Assembly: GCA_015709575.1 (NCBI GenBank) | Contig: CP054190.1 | Coordinates: 186,001 to 250,000 of the forward strand | Direction of reading: 5' to 3' | DNA: 64,000 nucleotides | Source: Planctomycetia bacterium | Lineage (GTDB): Bacteria > Planctomycetota > Phycisphaerae > UBA1845 > Fen-1342 | In this document: in pieces, positions 19,225 through 28,706 of the stretch | How the letters are laid out: each line of letters begins with the position of its first letter | Position numbering within the stretch: the first letter of the stretch is position 1 | Program-made: the position numbers and the translations under genes | Notes under the pieces: model-generated | Seen by the model: the letters and a program-made list of their open reading frames with translations, nothing else | What the model was told of the DNA's origin: nothing | Databases searched by the model: none

Positions 19225-20427
19225 ATGGGCGCTCCGCTGCGAATTCGGCAGGTCACGCTGCGCCCGCTGGAAATCCCGCTGCGCCTGCGTTTCGAGCACG
19301 CCGCCGCCGCCCGCAGCTCCGCCGACCCTCTGATCGTCGAGATTCAGGCGGCCGCCCCGTACGCGCAGCTGGCTGGCTTCGGCGAGACGCTGGTGCGCGT
19401 GTATGTCACGGGGGAGACGATCGGCTCGGCGATGGACGACATTCGCACCGTCTTCGTGCCGCGGCTGCTCGACTTCCGCCCAACGAGCTTTCCCGAGGCG
19501 CTGGAGTTCATCGAGGCGCTGCCTTTTGAGCATTCCGGGCGGGTGATCAACGGGGCACGCGCCGCCGTCGAGCTGGCGCTGCTGGACCTGGCGGGGCAGG
19601 CCTTTCGCCGACGGGCGGTGGATGCCGCCGGCTGGCTGGGCCTGCCCGGCTTCGGCTCGCCCGGCAGCCTGCGCACGGCGCGCTATTCGGGGATCGTCGT
19701 CGGGCGCTCGCCTTCGAAGCTGCGCTGGATGCTGCGGCTGCAGCGCTGGGCGGGCCTGCGAGATTTCAAGATCAAGGTCGCGGTCGATGGCTGGGAGGAG
19801 CAGTTGCAGCGGGCGCACGCGGTGCTGCGGGGCGGATTGGAGAGAGGACAATACACGCTGCGAGCGGACGCCAATGCCGGGTGGGATGCGGCGGCGGTTC
19901 GCACGGCGCTGCCGGTGCTCGAGCAGTTCGGCGTCAGCGCGCTGGAGCAGCCGCTCTCGGACGCGCACGACGACTTCCTGCCGCTGCTGGCTTCCGAAAC
20001 GCGGATGGACCTGATCGCGGATGAATCGCTTCTGACGATGGAGGACGCGCGCCGGCTCATCAGCGGCGGCGCGTCGCGTGTGATGAACATCCGCATCGCC
20101 AAGAACGGCGGGCTGCTGCCCTCGCTGCAACTGGCCGCGGCCACGCTGTCGGCCGGGTTGGATGTGCAGCTCGGCTGCCTGGTCGGGGAGACGAGCCTCC
20201 TGACGGCGGCGGGCGCGGCGTTTGTCGAGGCCTGCCCGCGCGTGCGGTTCCTGGAGGGCGCATTCGGGCGGATTCTGCTGCGGGATGACGTCACGACGCG
20301 CAGCTTGATGTTCTCTGTCGGCGGTCGCCTGCGAACCCCGCCGAGCGGCTATGGGCTGGGCGTGACGGTCAACCCGAAGGCGCTGGAGCGCCTGGCGGCG
20401 GACCGGCCGATGAACCTGCCGCTGTGA
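19225..20427 (+). CDS. Enolase-superfamily (MR/MLE) enzyme, dipeptide-epimerase-like
   Basis: The 400-residue protein starts at ATG 19225 after GAGG. It has an N-terminal capping domain (~1-140) and a C-terminal (beta/alpha)8 barrel. The family's metal ligands are present: D215 (RADAN), E241 (LEQPL) and D266 (IADES). Catalytic lysines are likely K182/K184 in 'DFKIKVAV' and K293 in 'RIAKNGG'. This KxK...D..E..D..K set matches muconate-lactonising/dipeptide-epimerase-type members rather than enolase. Substrate cannot be read from sequence; L-Ala-D/L-Glu epimerase or o-succinylbenzoate synthase are alternatives. It follows the PstS-like gene on the same strand by 141 bases. Confidence 0.85.
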   Translation: MGAPLRIRQVTLRPLEIPLRLRFEHAAAARSSADPLIVEIQAAAPYAQLAGFGETLVRVYVTGETIGSAMDDIRTVFVPRLLDFRPTSFPEALEFIEALPFEHSGRVINGARAAVELALLDLAGQAFRRRAVDAAGWLGLPGFGSPGSLRTARYSGIVVGRSPSKLRWMLRLQRWAGLRDFKIKVAVDGWEEQLQRAHAVLRGGLERGQYTLRADANAGWDAAAVRTALPVLEQFGVSALEQPLSDAHDDFLPLLASETRMDLIADESLLTMEDARRLISGGASRVMNIRIAKNGGLLPSLQLAAATLSAGLDVQLGCLVGETSLLTAAGAAFVEACPRVRFLEGAFGRILLRDDVTTRSLMFSVGGRLRTPPSGYGLGVTVNPKALERLAADRPMNLPL

Positions 20428-20521
20428 CGGATGCCGCTGCAATGTTGCGCCGGGCGGTCGGCGCGGGTATGCTCCGAACCGCGTTCGTTCGATCGGGATG
20501 CCGTTCGCAGGAGGTTGCCTG

Positions 20522-21673
20522 ATGGCTCGGGGAATGGCCGCGTGGGTCGCGGTGACGCTGGTTTCCACCGCGGCGGCGTGGGACGCCCACGGCCACCGCA
20601 TGATTACCTATCTCGCGCTGGACGGGTTGCCTGCCGAGATGCCCGCGTTTCTACGCGAGGCGGATACGCGGCACCGGATCGCCTACCAGTCGAACGAGGC
20701 CGATCGCTGGCGCGGCACGCGCCACCCGGTCATGGGGCATGAGAACAACCAGGATCACTACCTCGACGTCGAGCTGCTGGACCAGTTCGGCCTGACGCTC
20801 GACTCGCTGCCGCGGCTGCGGAATGAGTACCTGCGGGCGCTGATCATCGCCAAGCACGAGCACCCCGACGCGATCGACCCCTACGACCCCGCGAAGGACC
20901 CCGATCGCAGCAAGGAATGGCCCGGCGCAGCGCCCTACTCGATCATGGAACACTGGGTGAAGCTGCAATCGGCGCTGCAAACCTGGCGCATCCTGGAAAA
21001 GCTGGACGATCCCAGGCGACGTCATCAGCAGGAACAGGCCCGTTCGAACGTGATCTATCACATGGGCATGCTCAGCCACATCGTCGGCGACCTGGCCCAG
21101 CCGCTGCACACCACCCGCCATTTCAACGGTTGGGACGGGCCGAACCCCGAAGGCTACACCACCGCCAAGACGTTTCATGCCTACATTGACGGCGGCTGCA
21201 TCGAGCACCACAAACTGACCTACGCCGACCTCAAGCCGCTCTACCGCAGCCGCGCGCGGGTCAACCCGCGTGACCCGTGGCCGGACACGCTGGAGTATCT
21301 GCGGCAATCCAACACGCACGTCATCCCGCTGTATCGCATGGAAAAGGCCGGCGAATTGACCGGCCCGCGCGGGCGCGAGCTGCTATGCGAACGGCTCTGC
21401 ACCGCGGCCGACACGCTGCGGGCGTATTACGTCGCGGCGTGGCGCAGCAGCGGGCCGAATCTCAAGGCCGAGCAGGACTTCGTGCGATACAACAATTTCA
21501 AGCCGGACCTGCTTCCCGGTGGCGATGCGCCCGCCGCCGCGGCGGATGAGAGCGCCGCCGAGCCGGCCGGTGATGGTGCGGAGGGTGACAGCGGGAATGA
21601 CGGCGATGGCGCGCAGCCGGGCGGTCCGCGCGGCGCAGCGCCTGGTGCGGGGCAGGGGCAAGCCACGCCGTGA
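20522..21673 (+). CDS. Secreted S1/P1-type zinc nuclease-like protein
   Basis: The 383-residue protein begins at ATG 20522 with a strong AGGAGG. A signal peptide of ~19 residues ends just before W20 ('AAAWDAHGHR'), the conserved mature N-terminal Trp that ligates zinc in S1/P1 nucleases and phospholipase C. Other ligand segments are present: 'HYLD' and 'HMGMLSHIVGDLAQPLH', with 'TTRHFNGWDG' following. This places it in the zinc-dependent phospholipase C/P1 nuclease superfamily, which cleaves single-stranded nucleic acids or phospholipids outside the cytoplasm. The last ~55 residues are an Ala/Gly/Asp-rich tail with no fold. Its stop overlaps the next gene's GTG (GTGA), so the two are probably co-translated. 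Confidence 0.82.
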   Translation: MARGMAAWVAVTLVSTAAAWDAHGHRMITYLALDGLPAEMPAFLREADTRHRIAYQSNEADRWRGTRHPVMGHENNQDHYLDVELLDQFGLTLDSLPRLRNEYLRALIIAKHEHPDAIDPYDPAKDPDRSKEWPGAAPYSIMEHWVKLQSALQTWRILEKLDDPRRRHQQEQARSNVIYHMGMLSHIVGDLAQPLHTTRHFNGWDGPNPEGYTTAKTFHAYIDGGCIEHHKLTYADLKPLYRSRARVNPRDPWPDTLEYLRQSNTHVIPLYRMEKAGELTGPRGRELLCERLCTAADTLRAYYVAAWRSSGPNLKAEQDFVRYNNFKPDLLPGGDAPAAAADESAAEPAGDGAEGDSGNDGDGAQPGGPRGAAPGAGQGQATP

Positions 21674-23874
21674 ACGCACCGGCCGCAACGCAGTCCCGTG
21701 AAGCGCTCTGGCAGACGCTGCTGATCGGCGGCGCGATCGTCGTCGCGACGCTGGTTGCCTATGTCCCGGCGTTGCAGGCGGGAGTGATCTGGGACGATGA
21801 TTCGTACCTGACGCGCAACCCGCTGGTGCAAGCGGGCTGGGACGGTCTGCGGCGGATCTGGTTTACCACGGAATCTCCGCAGTATTACCCGCTGGTCTTC
21901 ACCACCTTCTGGCTCGAGCACAAGCTGTGGGGCCTGGCGCCCTTCGGCTATCACCTCGTGAACGTGCTGCTGCACGCCGCCAACGCGCTGCTGGTGTGGC
22001 GGATTGCGCGAATGCTGAATCTGCCCGCCGCGGCGGTGATCGGCGCAGTGTTCGCGCTGCACCCGGTGCATGTCGAGTCGGTGGCGTGGATCACAGAGCG
22101 AAAGAACGTGCTCAGCGGGCTGTTCTTCCTGCTGGCGCTGCGGGCGATGCTGCGCTGGAATGAGGGCGGCGGCTGGCGCAGCTACGCCGCGGGCACGATC
22201 TGCTTCATCGCGGCGCTGGGCAGCAAGTCCGTCACAGCCATGCTCGCACCGACGCTGCCGCTGCTCTTCGGGCTGCAGCGCGGGCGGCTGTCGCGCGCAG
22301 CGCTGGTGGGCGTGCTGCCGCTGATCCTGATCGGCGCGGCCAAGGGGCTGCTGACGGCCCACCTGGAGGCGGACAAGGTCGGCGCGAGCGGGGCGGAATG
22401 GAGCCAGACCATTGCCGAGCGCGTGACGCTGATCGCGCCGTCGGCGTACGTGTTCTATGCCCAGAAGGTGCTCTGGCCGCACCCGCTGCTGTTTGTCTAT
22501 CCGCGCTGGGACCTGGCGCAGGCGGACGCGACCTGGTACGTCCCACTGGGCGTGAGCGTCGCGGCACTGGTCGTGGCCGTTGTCGGCCGGCGGCGCTGGG
22601 GGAACGGGCCGCTGGTGGCGATTCTGTTCGCGGCGTTCAACCTCTTCCCCGCGCTGGGCTTCCTCAATGTGTATCCGCATCGCTATTCCTTCGTCGCGGA
22701 TCACTTTCAGTACATCGGCAGCCTGGGGTTCATCGCGCTCTTCGTGGGCATCGGCGCGTGGCTGCTGCGGGCACGGGTCGCCGCGCCGATCGCGGCGCAA
22801 GCGGCCATTGCCGTCGCGGTGTGCGCGGCGCTGGGGTCGGCGACGTTTGCCCAGAGCCGCATCTACGAAAGCGAGCGCACCCTCTACGTGCACACGCTCC
22901 GTCACAACCCGAATGCGACGCTGGCGCTGATCAACTATGCGAACATCCTGCGCGAGGACGCCAACCGCGCCACGGGGCCGTCGCGCGACGCGCTGCGGCG
23001 CGAGGCGATGGGGTTGTTTGAGCGGGCGGCGGCGTTTGAGATTTCACGTTTCGAAGCGCTCAGTGGCCTGGGTGCGACCTGTTTCGACGCGCAGATGCCG
23101 ACGCAGGCGATCGAGCACTATGAGAAGGCGATGCAAGTCGCGCCGCGCGGCAGCGTGACCACGCACAACAACCTCGCGCTGGCGCTGGACGCCGCCGGCC
23201 GCACCGACGAAGCGCTGGCGATGCTGGACCAGGCCTTGCGGGAGAAGCCCGATGCCCCGACGACGTGGTTCAATCTCTCGACGGTGCTGCTGCGGGCCGG
23301 TCGCACGGCCGAAGCGGCCACGGCCGCCGGACAGGCCTGTTCGCTCGCTCCTCAGGCGTTCGGCCTGCGGGTGCACCTCGCGCGGGTGCTGACGAAGGCC
23401 GGGCGAAACGCGGACGCCGCGGATGCCTATGAACAAGCGCTGGCGCAGCGCCCGGACGCGGCGGATGTGCGCTATGAGCGCGTATTGGCGCTGTTTGAGG
23501 CGGGGCGCTACGAATTGGCGGTTTCGAGCGCGCTGGCGGAGTTGAAGTCGCGGCCGTCCGACCTGCGGATGATGACACAACTGATCTGGATGCTCTCGGT
23601 CTGTCCGCAGGAGGACATTCGCGACGCGAAGCGGGCGCAATCGCTGGCGGCGATGCTCAGTCGCGGCGGGACGGACGGAGCGCCGTCGGCGGTGCTGGAC
23701 GCGCTGGCGGCGGCGGCGGCGGCCGACGGGGATTTCGGCGCGGCGCTGCGCCTGGTGCGCTCGGCGATCGAGATGGCGCAGCGGGAGGGGAACGCGGAGC
23801 GCGAGGCGGCGGCGCGTGCCCGCGAGGCGCTGTACACCGAGCGGCGACCGTTCGTGCACACGCCGCGACCGTAG
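21670..23874 (+). CDS. TMTC-like integral membrane glycosyltransferase with TPR repeats
   Basis: The protein has 734 residues from a GTG overlapping the preceding stop. The N-terminal ~400 residues contain about ten hydrophobic segments. They begin with 'GVIWDDDSYLTRNPLV' and 'GLAPFGYHLVNVLLHAANALLV', then 'HPVHVESVAWITERKNVLSGLFFLLAL', the pattern of bacterial TMTC/O-mannosyltransferase-like (GT-C) proteins with an acidic first loop. The C-terminal ~320 residues hold tetratricopeptide units ('AIEHYEKAMQVAPRGS', 'ALAMLDQALREKPDA', 'AADAYEQALAQRPDA'). It probably transfers sugars from lipid-linked donors to exported proteins; donor and acceptor are unknown. A strong terminator follows at 23934-23985. 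Confidence 0.85.
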   Translation: MNAPAATQSREALWQTLLIGGAIVVATLVAYVPALQAGVIWDDDSYLTRNPLVQAGWDGLRRIWFTTESPQYYPLVFTTFWLEHKLWGLAPFGYHLVNVLLHAANALLVWRIARMLNLPAAAVIGAVFALHPVHVESVAWITERKNVLSGLFFLLALRAMLRWNEGGGWRSYAAGTICFIAALGSKSVTAMLAPTLPLLFGLQRGRLSRAALVGVLPLILIGAAKGLLTAHLEADKVGASGAEWSQTIAERVTLIAPSAYVFYAQKVLWPHPLLFVYPRWDLAQADATWYVPLGVSVAALVVAVVGRRRWGNGPLVAILFAAFNLFPALGFLNVYPHRYSFVADHFQYIGSLGFIALFVGIGAWLLRARVAAPIAAQAAIAVAVCAALGSATFAQSRIYESERTLYVHTLRHNPNATLALINYANILREDANRATGPSRDALRREAMGLFERAAAFEISRFEALSGLGATCFDAQMPTQAIEHYEKAMQVAPRGSVTTHNNLALALDAAGRTDEALAMLDQALREKPDAPTTWFNLSTVLLRAGRTAEAATAAGQACSLAPQAFGLRVHLARVLTKAGRNADAADAYEQALAQRPDAADVRYERVLALFEAGRYELAVSSALAELKSRPSDLRMMTQLIWMLSVCPQEDIRDAKRAQSLAAMLSRGGTDGAPSAVLDALAAAAAADGDFGAALRLVRSAIEMAQREGNAEREAAARAREALYTERRPFVHTPRP

Positions 23875-23933
23875 CGCACGCGGTAGACGTCGCGGGCGGT
23901 CTTCGTGCGGTTATTCCTGTCCAACAAATGAAT

Positions 23934-23985
23934 CGGGCCGCGCGGCGTCACGGGGTCGTGACGTTCCGCTGCGGCCCGTTTTTTT
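23934..23985 (+). terminator. Strong intrinsic terminator, possibly bidirectional
   Basis: The arms CGGGCCGC (23934-) and GCGGCCCG (to 23978) pair, an inner GTCACG/CGTGAC stem continues the hairpin, and seven T residues follow. It lies 60 bases after the glycosyltransferase stop and serves that gene. Confidence 0.85.
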
Positions 23986-24100
23986 ACGCTACTGTCCGCG
24001 GGCCGATCTCGCTGCGGCTCGCGTCAGCCTGCGGACGATTGCCTGCGGCCCACGGCTCTCGCGCGAGGTGCGAAGGGCGTCGTGCAGCGGCCGCCTCGCA

Positions 24101-25717
24101 TCAGTTGCAGCCCACGCCCTGCGGCGGTGGATTGATGATGCAGTCCACGAACGGGTCGATGTCAAAGTTGTTGAAGTTTTCATCGCCGCTGACGTCGCCC
24201 CAGCAGGCGCGATCCTCCCAGCACTGCTGCGTCGCGCCGGTGGCCAGGTAGCTCGCGGGCGCGTTGGGATTGCCCGGATCCAGGATTCCCGCGACGAACG
24301 GGTCGATGTCGAAGTTGTTGACGGTCCCGTCGCAGTTCGCGTCGCCGACGAGGCACTCCGGGGCGACGGTGCAGATGTCCGGCGTGGAGCAGCTCGTGCC
24401 CGCGCCGATCCAGCTTGCGCCGGCGGTGGAGCAATCGAGCAGCGTCAGCGACAGGCAGAAGCCGGTGCTGAAGCAGCAGGCGCCGGTCGGAAGCGGGCAG
24501 TTCACGCCGCCGCAGGTGGACTGGTGACCTTGGAAATTCCCGCCCTCGCCGGTGCAGTCTCCCGGGCTTACATTCGGCAGGCAGGAGCCGTCAGGCAGGC
24601 AGCAGGCGCCGCTGGGGAAGCAGATGTCCACGCCGCAGGCAGTGCCGCCGCCGAGCCAGCTTCCGCCCGCCATTCCGCAGTTGCTCTGCGTCAGGTTGAG
24701 GCAGCCGCCGGTGGCCTGGAAGCAGCATGCACCGACCGGGGCGGGGCAGTTCACCGCGAAGCACTGCGAACCGTCGCCCTGGTAGGTATCACCAAGGCCG
24801 TCGCACTCGGCGACCAGCCGCAGCTCGCAACTGCCGTTGGCCAGGCAGCAGGCTCCGACGCCGACCTGGCAATTCACCGGGGTGTAGGTGGCCCGCATGA
24901 CCCAGTCACCCGTCGGGCGGCAGAAGGACGGCAGGGCCTGGAATGTGGCCCAGCCGCCGTTCGAGGGGCAGCCGAAAGTCCCGCAGTTGATTCCGAAGAG
25001 CCAGTTGTTGGCGAGCGAGGCAACGCCGCCGATGTCGGTTGTCGGGAACGCGTTGCGGTTGGAGGGCGGAGCCGTAAGGCATGGATTGGCGGTCTGCACA
25101 TGGTGGTCGTTGATGCGAACGCCGCAGGAAAAGCGGTTCGACCCGCCGTTGTTGAACATGAAAATCTGCTCGGGGTCGTTCGGATCGACGAGCACCTGCA
25201 CGTTTACGCCGGCGGTGCCGGGCCCGAGGACGATGGGCGGTAACTCGGTGCCGCTGTTGTCCGAGTTGAACGTCGCGACCAGCGTGCCGTTGTTCGGAAC
25301 ACCATCCCAGAACAGCACGCTGTACTGGGTGGTGGTCTGCTCGATGGCGTTGACCGTGACGAAGATGAACTCAAACAGGTCCACTCGGATGGGGAAGTCG
25401 CCGGCGGGGATCGGGTAGGAGACGGCCGCGATCTCGTTCTCGGCAAAACCGGCCTGTGCGTTATAAGACCCACCGCTGAAGTTTGCGTTCGTGTGCGTGA
25501 CGACGTTCTGGCAGCCGGCGATGCCGCCCTGCCCCTCGACCGGGGGAATCCACTCGACCGTCGGCGGGATGCCGCGGCCGTGGATCGTGACGCGCATGGT
25601 GGGGAGTTCGGCCGGGTTGATCTGCACCGGGATGGACTCATACCTGGATTCGTCGGCCAGTACGGGAGCGGTGCAGGCCATCAACGCAGTCAGACACACA
25701 GCAGCGGAAAAGCGCAC
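24101..25717 (-). CDS. Secreted protein with GACC Cys-rich repeats and dockerin-like EF-hands
   Basis: The 538-residue protein uses a GTG start at 25717 with GGAGG six bases upstream. A signal peptide of ~22 residues ends at 'PVLADE'. Residues ~60-260 form a beta-rich domain with 'FRSC'-type disulfides. From ~275 there are four ~42-residue units starting GACC, each with about six cysteines ('VGACCLANGSCEL', 'VGACCFQATGGCLN', 'SGACCLPDGSCLP', 'TGACCFSTGFCLS'). At the end are two Ca-loop motifs, 'DANCDGTVNNFDIDPFV' and 'DVSGDENFNNFDIDPFV', like a dockerin type I pair. The arrangement is common in secreted planctomycete proteins. Its binding partner (cohesin or other) is not in this window. Confidence 0.85.
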   Translation of the reverse strand: MRFSAAVCLTALMACTAPVLADESRYESIPVQINPAELPTMRVTIHGRGIPPTVEWIPPVEGQGGIAGCQNVVTHTNANFSGGSYNAQAGFAENEIAAVSYPIPAGDFPIRVDLFEFIFVTVNAIEQTTTQYSVLFWDGVPNNGTLVATFNSDNSGTELPPIVLGPGTAGVNVQVLVDPNDPEQIFMFNNGGSNRFSCGVRINDHHVQTANPCLTAPPSNRNAFPTTDIGGVASLANNWLFGINCGTFGCPSNGGWATFQALPSFCRPTGDWVMRATYTPVNCQVGVGACCLANGSCELRLVAECDGLGDTYQGDGSQCFAVNCPAPVGACCFQATGGCLNLTQSNCGMAGGSWLGGGTACGVDICFPSGACCLPDGSCLPNVSPGDCTGEGGNFQGHQSTCGGVNCPLPTGACCFSTGFCLSLTLLDCSTAGASWIGAGTSCSTPDICTVAPECLVGDANCDGTVNNFDIDPFVAGILDPGNPNAPASYLATGATQQCWEDRACWGDVSGDENFNNFDIDPFVDCIINPPPQGVGCN

Positions 25718-25923
25718 AGCGCACCTCCAAGGGGGCAGAGTTGGACAAATCGGGCCGCGCTCGGCAGCGCTACCGCGGGCGCAGCGCCCTCCATTGTCGC
25801 GGGCAGCCGGGGGTAAATCAATGAAAAAGTATGCGGGAGCACGGCCACCGGGGTCCGCCGCCGGGCGCTGTTCCGCGGTGGGGAGCGGTCAATAATCGGT
25901 CGCCGAAAGCCGGGCCCGGCCGG

Positions 25924-27285
25924 TCAACCTTCCCCCGCGGCGCGGCGGTGGATCCGGCCCAGCCAGACGCTCAGCAGCGTCCACGCCGCGCAGCCCGCGC
26001 CCATCCAGATCGCCGTGTCGGTGAGCGTGCGCCCGGCGGCGTCGCGCCACAGCGCATGCACCCAGATGGCGAGCAGATCGCCGCCGCGATAAATGAACGT
26101 GTCGATGAACCCCTTGGCGGCGTACTTGTCGGTGCGCGGCGTTACGGAGAACAGCGCTTCGCGGGCGGGGCGCGATAGGGCGTAATCGCTCGTCCGGCGC
26201 AGCACCTGAAAGGCAAACAACACGCTCAGGACGCTGGCGCTTCCCACGGACGCCAGCACCGCAAACCCCGCCGCCGTCACGAGCGGCAGCATGGCGGCGC
26301 TCCAGCCGACGCCCAGCCGCGTCAGCAGCCGCCCGGTGAGCAGCACCTGCACCGGCAGGCAGATCGAGTTGACGACCAGCTCGGTGCGGGCGAAGTACTC
26401 ACGCCGCTCGGCCGGCGCACCGCCGTAGGTCTCCACGGCCCGGGATTGCTCGGCATAGGTGAAGGTGGCGGCCGTGGTGAGCAGCAGCATGTAGACGCTG
26501 ATGCCGAGCAGGTAAGGGGAGCGCAGGGTGTGCAGCACGCCCGCCCAGGCGCCGCCGCCGATCGGCCGATCGGCGGTGGATTCGTCGGGCGCGGCCGCCG
26601 TGGGAATCGAAACGGGCATTGCGGAGCCTGAGGCCGCGCGGGCGGGTGCGGGTGCGCGGGTATCTCGCCGGGCATCCGGCTGATCGCATTCGAGAGCGCT
26701 GTCCGTTTCCGCGTCGCCGCTCTCGCGCATTCCCGCCGCCGAGCGCGCGCCGATTTCCAGGAGCAATGCCGCCAGCGCGACGAACATGAGTACGTCAGTG
26801 GACTGCGCCAGCAGCCAGACGACGGCCGCCCCGCCGGCGGCCCCCAGCGTCGCGCCGACGGCCATCAATCCGAACAGGCGGCGGGCCTGGCCGGGGCGGA
26901 GCGTGTCCGCCATGACGCCCCAGAACAGCGAGACCGTCAGAAGGTTCAGGGTGCTGATCCACGCGAACAGGCCGTAGGCGGCGGGCAAGCGCAGCGTCGC
27001 GGGTCCGTGCTCCAGCAGCACGAACCCGCAGAGAACGCCGATCGCATAGGCGCGATGCACGTAGGGGGTCAGGCGGCGGCGGGTGGAGCGGCGGACCAGC
27101 GCCGCGTAGAGCGGGTGCAGCAGCGCGGTCATCACAAAGGTGCCGGTGTAGGACCACGCCAGGCTGCTCGATCCGATCTCGACGCCGACATCGTCGCGCA
27201 GCGGCTTGAGCAGCGAATTGGTCGCGAGCACGCAGAACGCGCTGATCCAGGCGCGCAGTACCAGCGCGGCTTCGCCGGGGCGCAT
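25924..27285 (-). CDS. ATP/ADP-antiporter-like (MFS-related) multi-pass membrane protein
   Basis: The protein has 453 residues from ATG 27285, or 474 from a TTG at 27348 that overlaps the upstream stop (TTGA). Around ten to twelve hydrophobic helices are visible. The opening 'LRAWISAFCVLATNSLLKPLRDDVG' and 'LTVSLFWGVMADTLRPGQARRLFG' match bacterial NTP/NDP-exchange and MFS-like proteins related to Tlc carriers. A hydrophilic insert of ~65 residues rich in Asp, Ala and Pro lies mid-protein (~200-265). These relatives in free-living bacteria have no proven substrate, and nucleotide exchange should not be assumed. It is 59 bases from, or coupled to, the Tat-exported epimerase, depending on the start. 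Confidence 0.78.
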   Translation of the reverse strand: MRPGEAALVLRAWISAFCVLATNSLLKPLRDDVGVEIGSSSLAWSYTGTFVMTALLHPLYAALVRRSTRRRLTPYVHRAYAIGVLCGFVLLEHGPATLRLPAAYGLFAWISTLNLLTVSLFWGVMADTLRPGQARRLFGLMAVGATLGAAGGAAVVWLLAQSTDVLMFVALAALLLEIGARSAAGMRESGDAETDSALECDQPDARRDTRAPAPARAASGSAMPVSIPTAAAPDESTADRPIGGGAWAGVLHTLRSPYLLGISVYMLLLTTAATFTYAEQSRAVETYGGAPAERREYFARTELVVNSICLPVQVLLTGRLLTRLGVGWSAAMLPLVTAAGFAVLASVGSASVLSVLFAFQVLRRTSDYALSRPAREALFSVTPRTDKYAAKGFIDTFIYRGGDLLAIWVHALWRDAAGRTLTDTAIWMGAGCAAWTLLSVWLGRIHRRAAGEG

Positions 27286-27344
27286 GTCCACGATTCGCGC
27301 CAGCAGCGCCGCCGGGGCGGGCCGGTGCGGCGGCGGATGCGCGG

Positions 27345-28490
27345 TCAAGCCTTGCGGCGCGGGCTGCTGGTCCGCGCGTGCCAGGCCTTCAGCACTTCCG
27401 CCTCGCGCTCGGCGCTGATCCCGGCCCTCAGTTTGGATCGCCGCTCCTCGGGCTGGTCGCGCCACCAGGCGAGCGTGTCGCGCGCTGTGTCTGCGATCGG
27501 CCGGAAGCGCAGGCCGGCGGCGACGGCGCGGCCGTTGGCGATGCGACCGAATCCGGCCGAGTCGCCGGTGGGCGGCACCCATACCGGCATGTCGCCCCAG
27601 GGCGTGACGCGCTGCGACTCCAGGAACTCCGCGTTGACCCACGTCAGTTCGCCCGCGGTCTTTGATGTGGCGCGGCAGGCAGCCAACATCGCGCCGATGG
27701 ACAGCTCCTTCTCCGGGCCGAGCGCGTGATACACGCCAAGCGTGCGGTTTTCGATCACGCGGACGATCCATTCGCCCAGATCGCGCACGTCGATCATCTG
27801 CACGGGATCGCCCGGCTCGCCGGGGGCGAGCACTTCGCCGCCGCGATCGACGCGCACCGGCCAGTAGGTGAAGCGGTCGGTGGGGTCTCCGGGGCCGACG
27901 ATCAGGCCGGGGCGGATGTTGGTGGTCGCACCGGGAAAGGCGCGTTCGGCGGCCTGCTCGCAGAGCGCCTTGAGCGGGCCGTAGGTCTCGCCGGTCACCT
28001 TCTCAACGGTCTCATCGGCCATTGTCGCGACCGGGGCGGTTTCGTCCAGGCCGGGGCGGAGCTTGTCGCCCAGCGCCGATACGGACGAGATGAAGATGTA
28101 CTGCTTCACCGATCCGCGGAGCACGTCGGTCATTTCGCGCACCTGGCGCGGGATGTAGCCGCAGTCGTCGCAGACGGCGTCCCACTGCCGCCCGCGCAGC
28201 GCGTCGAGTTCGCGGGTGGCGCGGTCGCCGCGGAGCTTCTCGATGTCGGGAAAGAGGTGCGGGTTGGTCTTACCGCGATTGAAGAGCGTCAGCGTGTGTC
28301 CGCGGCGCGTGGCCGCCTCGACAATCGCCGGTCCCAGGAAGCCCGTTCCGCCGAGGATCAGGATGCGGCGTGGCTCGGCCGATTTCGCGGCGGCAGGGGC
28401 GGATTGTGGGGCGGCGAAAGCCGTCGGTCCGGTCAGCAGGCCGCAGGAAGCCGCGGCGGAGAGTTTGAGAAAATCACGGCGGGTGGACAT
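27345..28490 (-). CDS. Tat-exported NAD-dependent epimerase/dehydratase
   Basis: The 381-residue protein has a twin-arginine signal 'STRRDFLKLSAAA' at the N-terminus, so it is exported folded. After a short Ala-rich linker the Rossmann motif GGTGFLG appears at ~48-54. The SDR active-site pair Y-x-x-x-K is in 'TYGPLKALCE'. It is an extended short-chain dehydrogenase; members act on nucleotide sugars or other carbonyls. A periplasmic location with an NAD-type cofactor is odd and suggests a tightly bound cofactor, as in other Tat-exported oxidoreductases. ATG 28490 follows GGAG. It precedes the antiporter-like gene on the same strand. Confidence 0.85.
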   Translation of the reverse strand: MSTRRDFLKLSAAASCGLLTGPTAFAAPQSAPAAAKSAEPRRILILGGTGFLGPAIVEAATRRGHTLTLFNRGKTNPHLFPDIEKLRGDRATRELDALRGRQWDAVCDDCGYIPRQVREMTDVLRGSVKQYIFISSVSALGDKLRPGLDETAPVATMADETVEKVTGETYGPLKALCEQAAERAFPGATTNIRPGLIVGPGDPTDRFTYWPVRVDRGGEVLAPGEPGDPVQMIDVRDLGEWIVRVIENRTLGVYHALGPEKELSIGAMLAACRATSKTAGELTWVNAEFLESQRVTPWGDMPVWVPPTGDSAGFGRIANGRAVAAGLRFRPIADTARDTLAWWRDQPEERRSKLRAGISAEREAEVLKAWHARTSSPRRKA

Positions 28491-28651
28491 GCAGCGCTCC
28501 GATGGAGGGGTGGATGCCGGTCGCGCCGCGCGGCGGCGCGGCCGGGTTCACGTCTTTCGGCCATCCTACGCAGCACAGCGGTGCGAATGCACGTCGGAAG
28601 CTGTCGCAAGTTGCGCGGCGGTGTACGGCGCGACGCGAGTGCGCGGCGCGG

Positions 28652-28657
28652 TAAGAT
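28652..28657 (+). promoter_or_regulatory. Candidate -10 box (TAAGAT) before argS
   Basis: TAAGAT lies 49 bases before the argS ATG in a GC-rich context (GCGG before it). No -35 matching TTGACA is evident. Confidence 0.3.
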
Positions 28658-28706
28658 GCCCGGCCCGACTTCCGGGGCGTGTCGTGATTCGTGAGGATTC
28701 CGCCTG

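Noticed and set aside
25924..27285. Obligate-intracellular-type ATP/ADP parasite carrier
   Set aside because: The sequence is only related to that family, and free-living bacteria carry such relatives. No evidence of an intracellular lifestyle is seen in the window.
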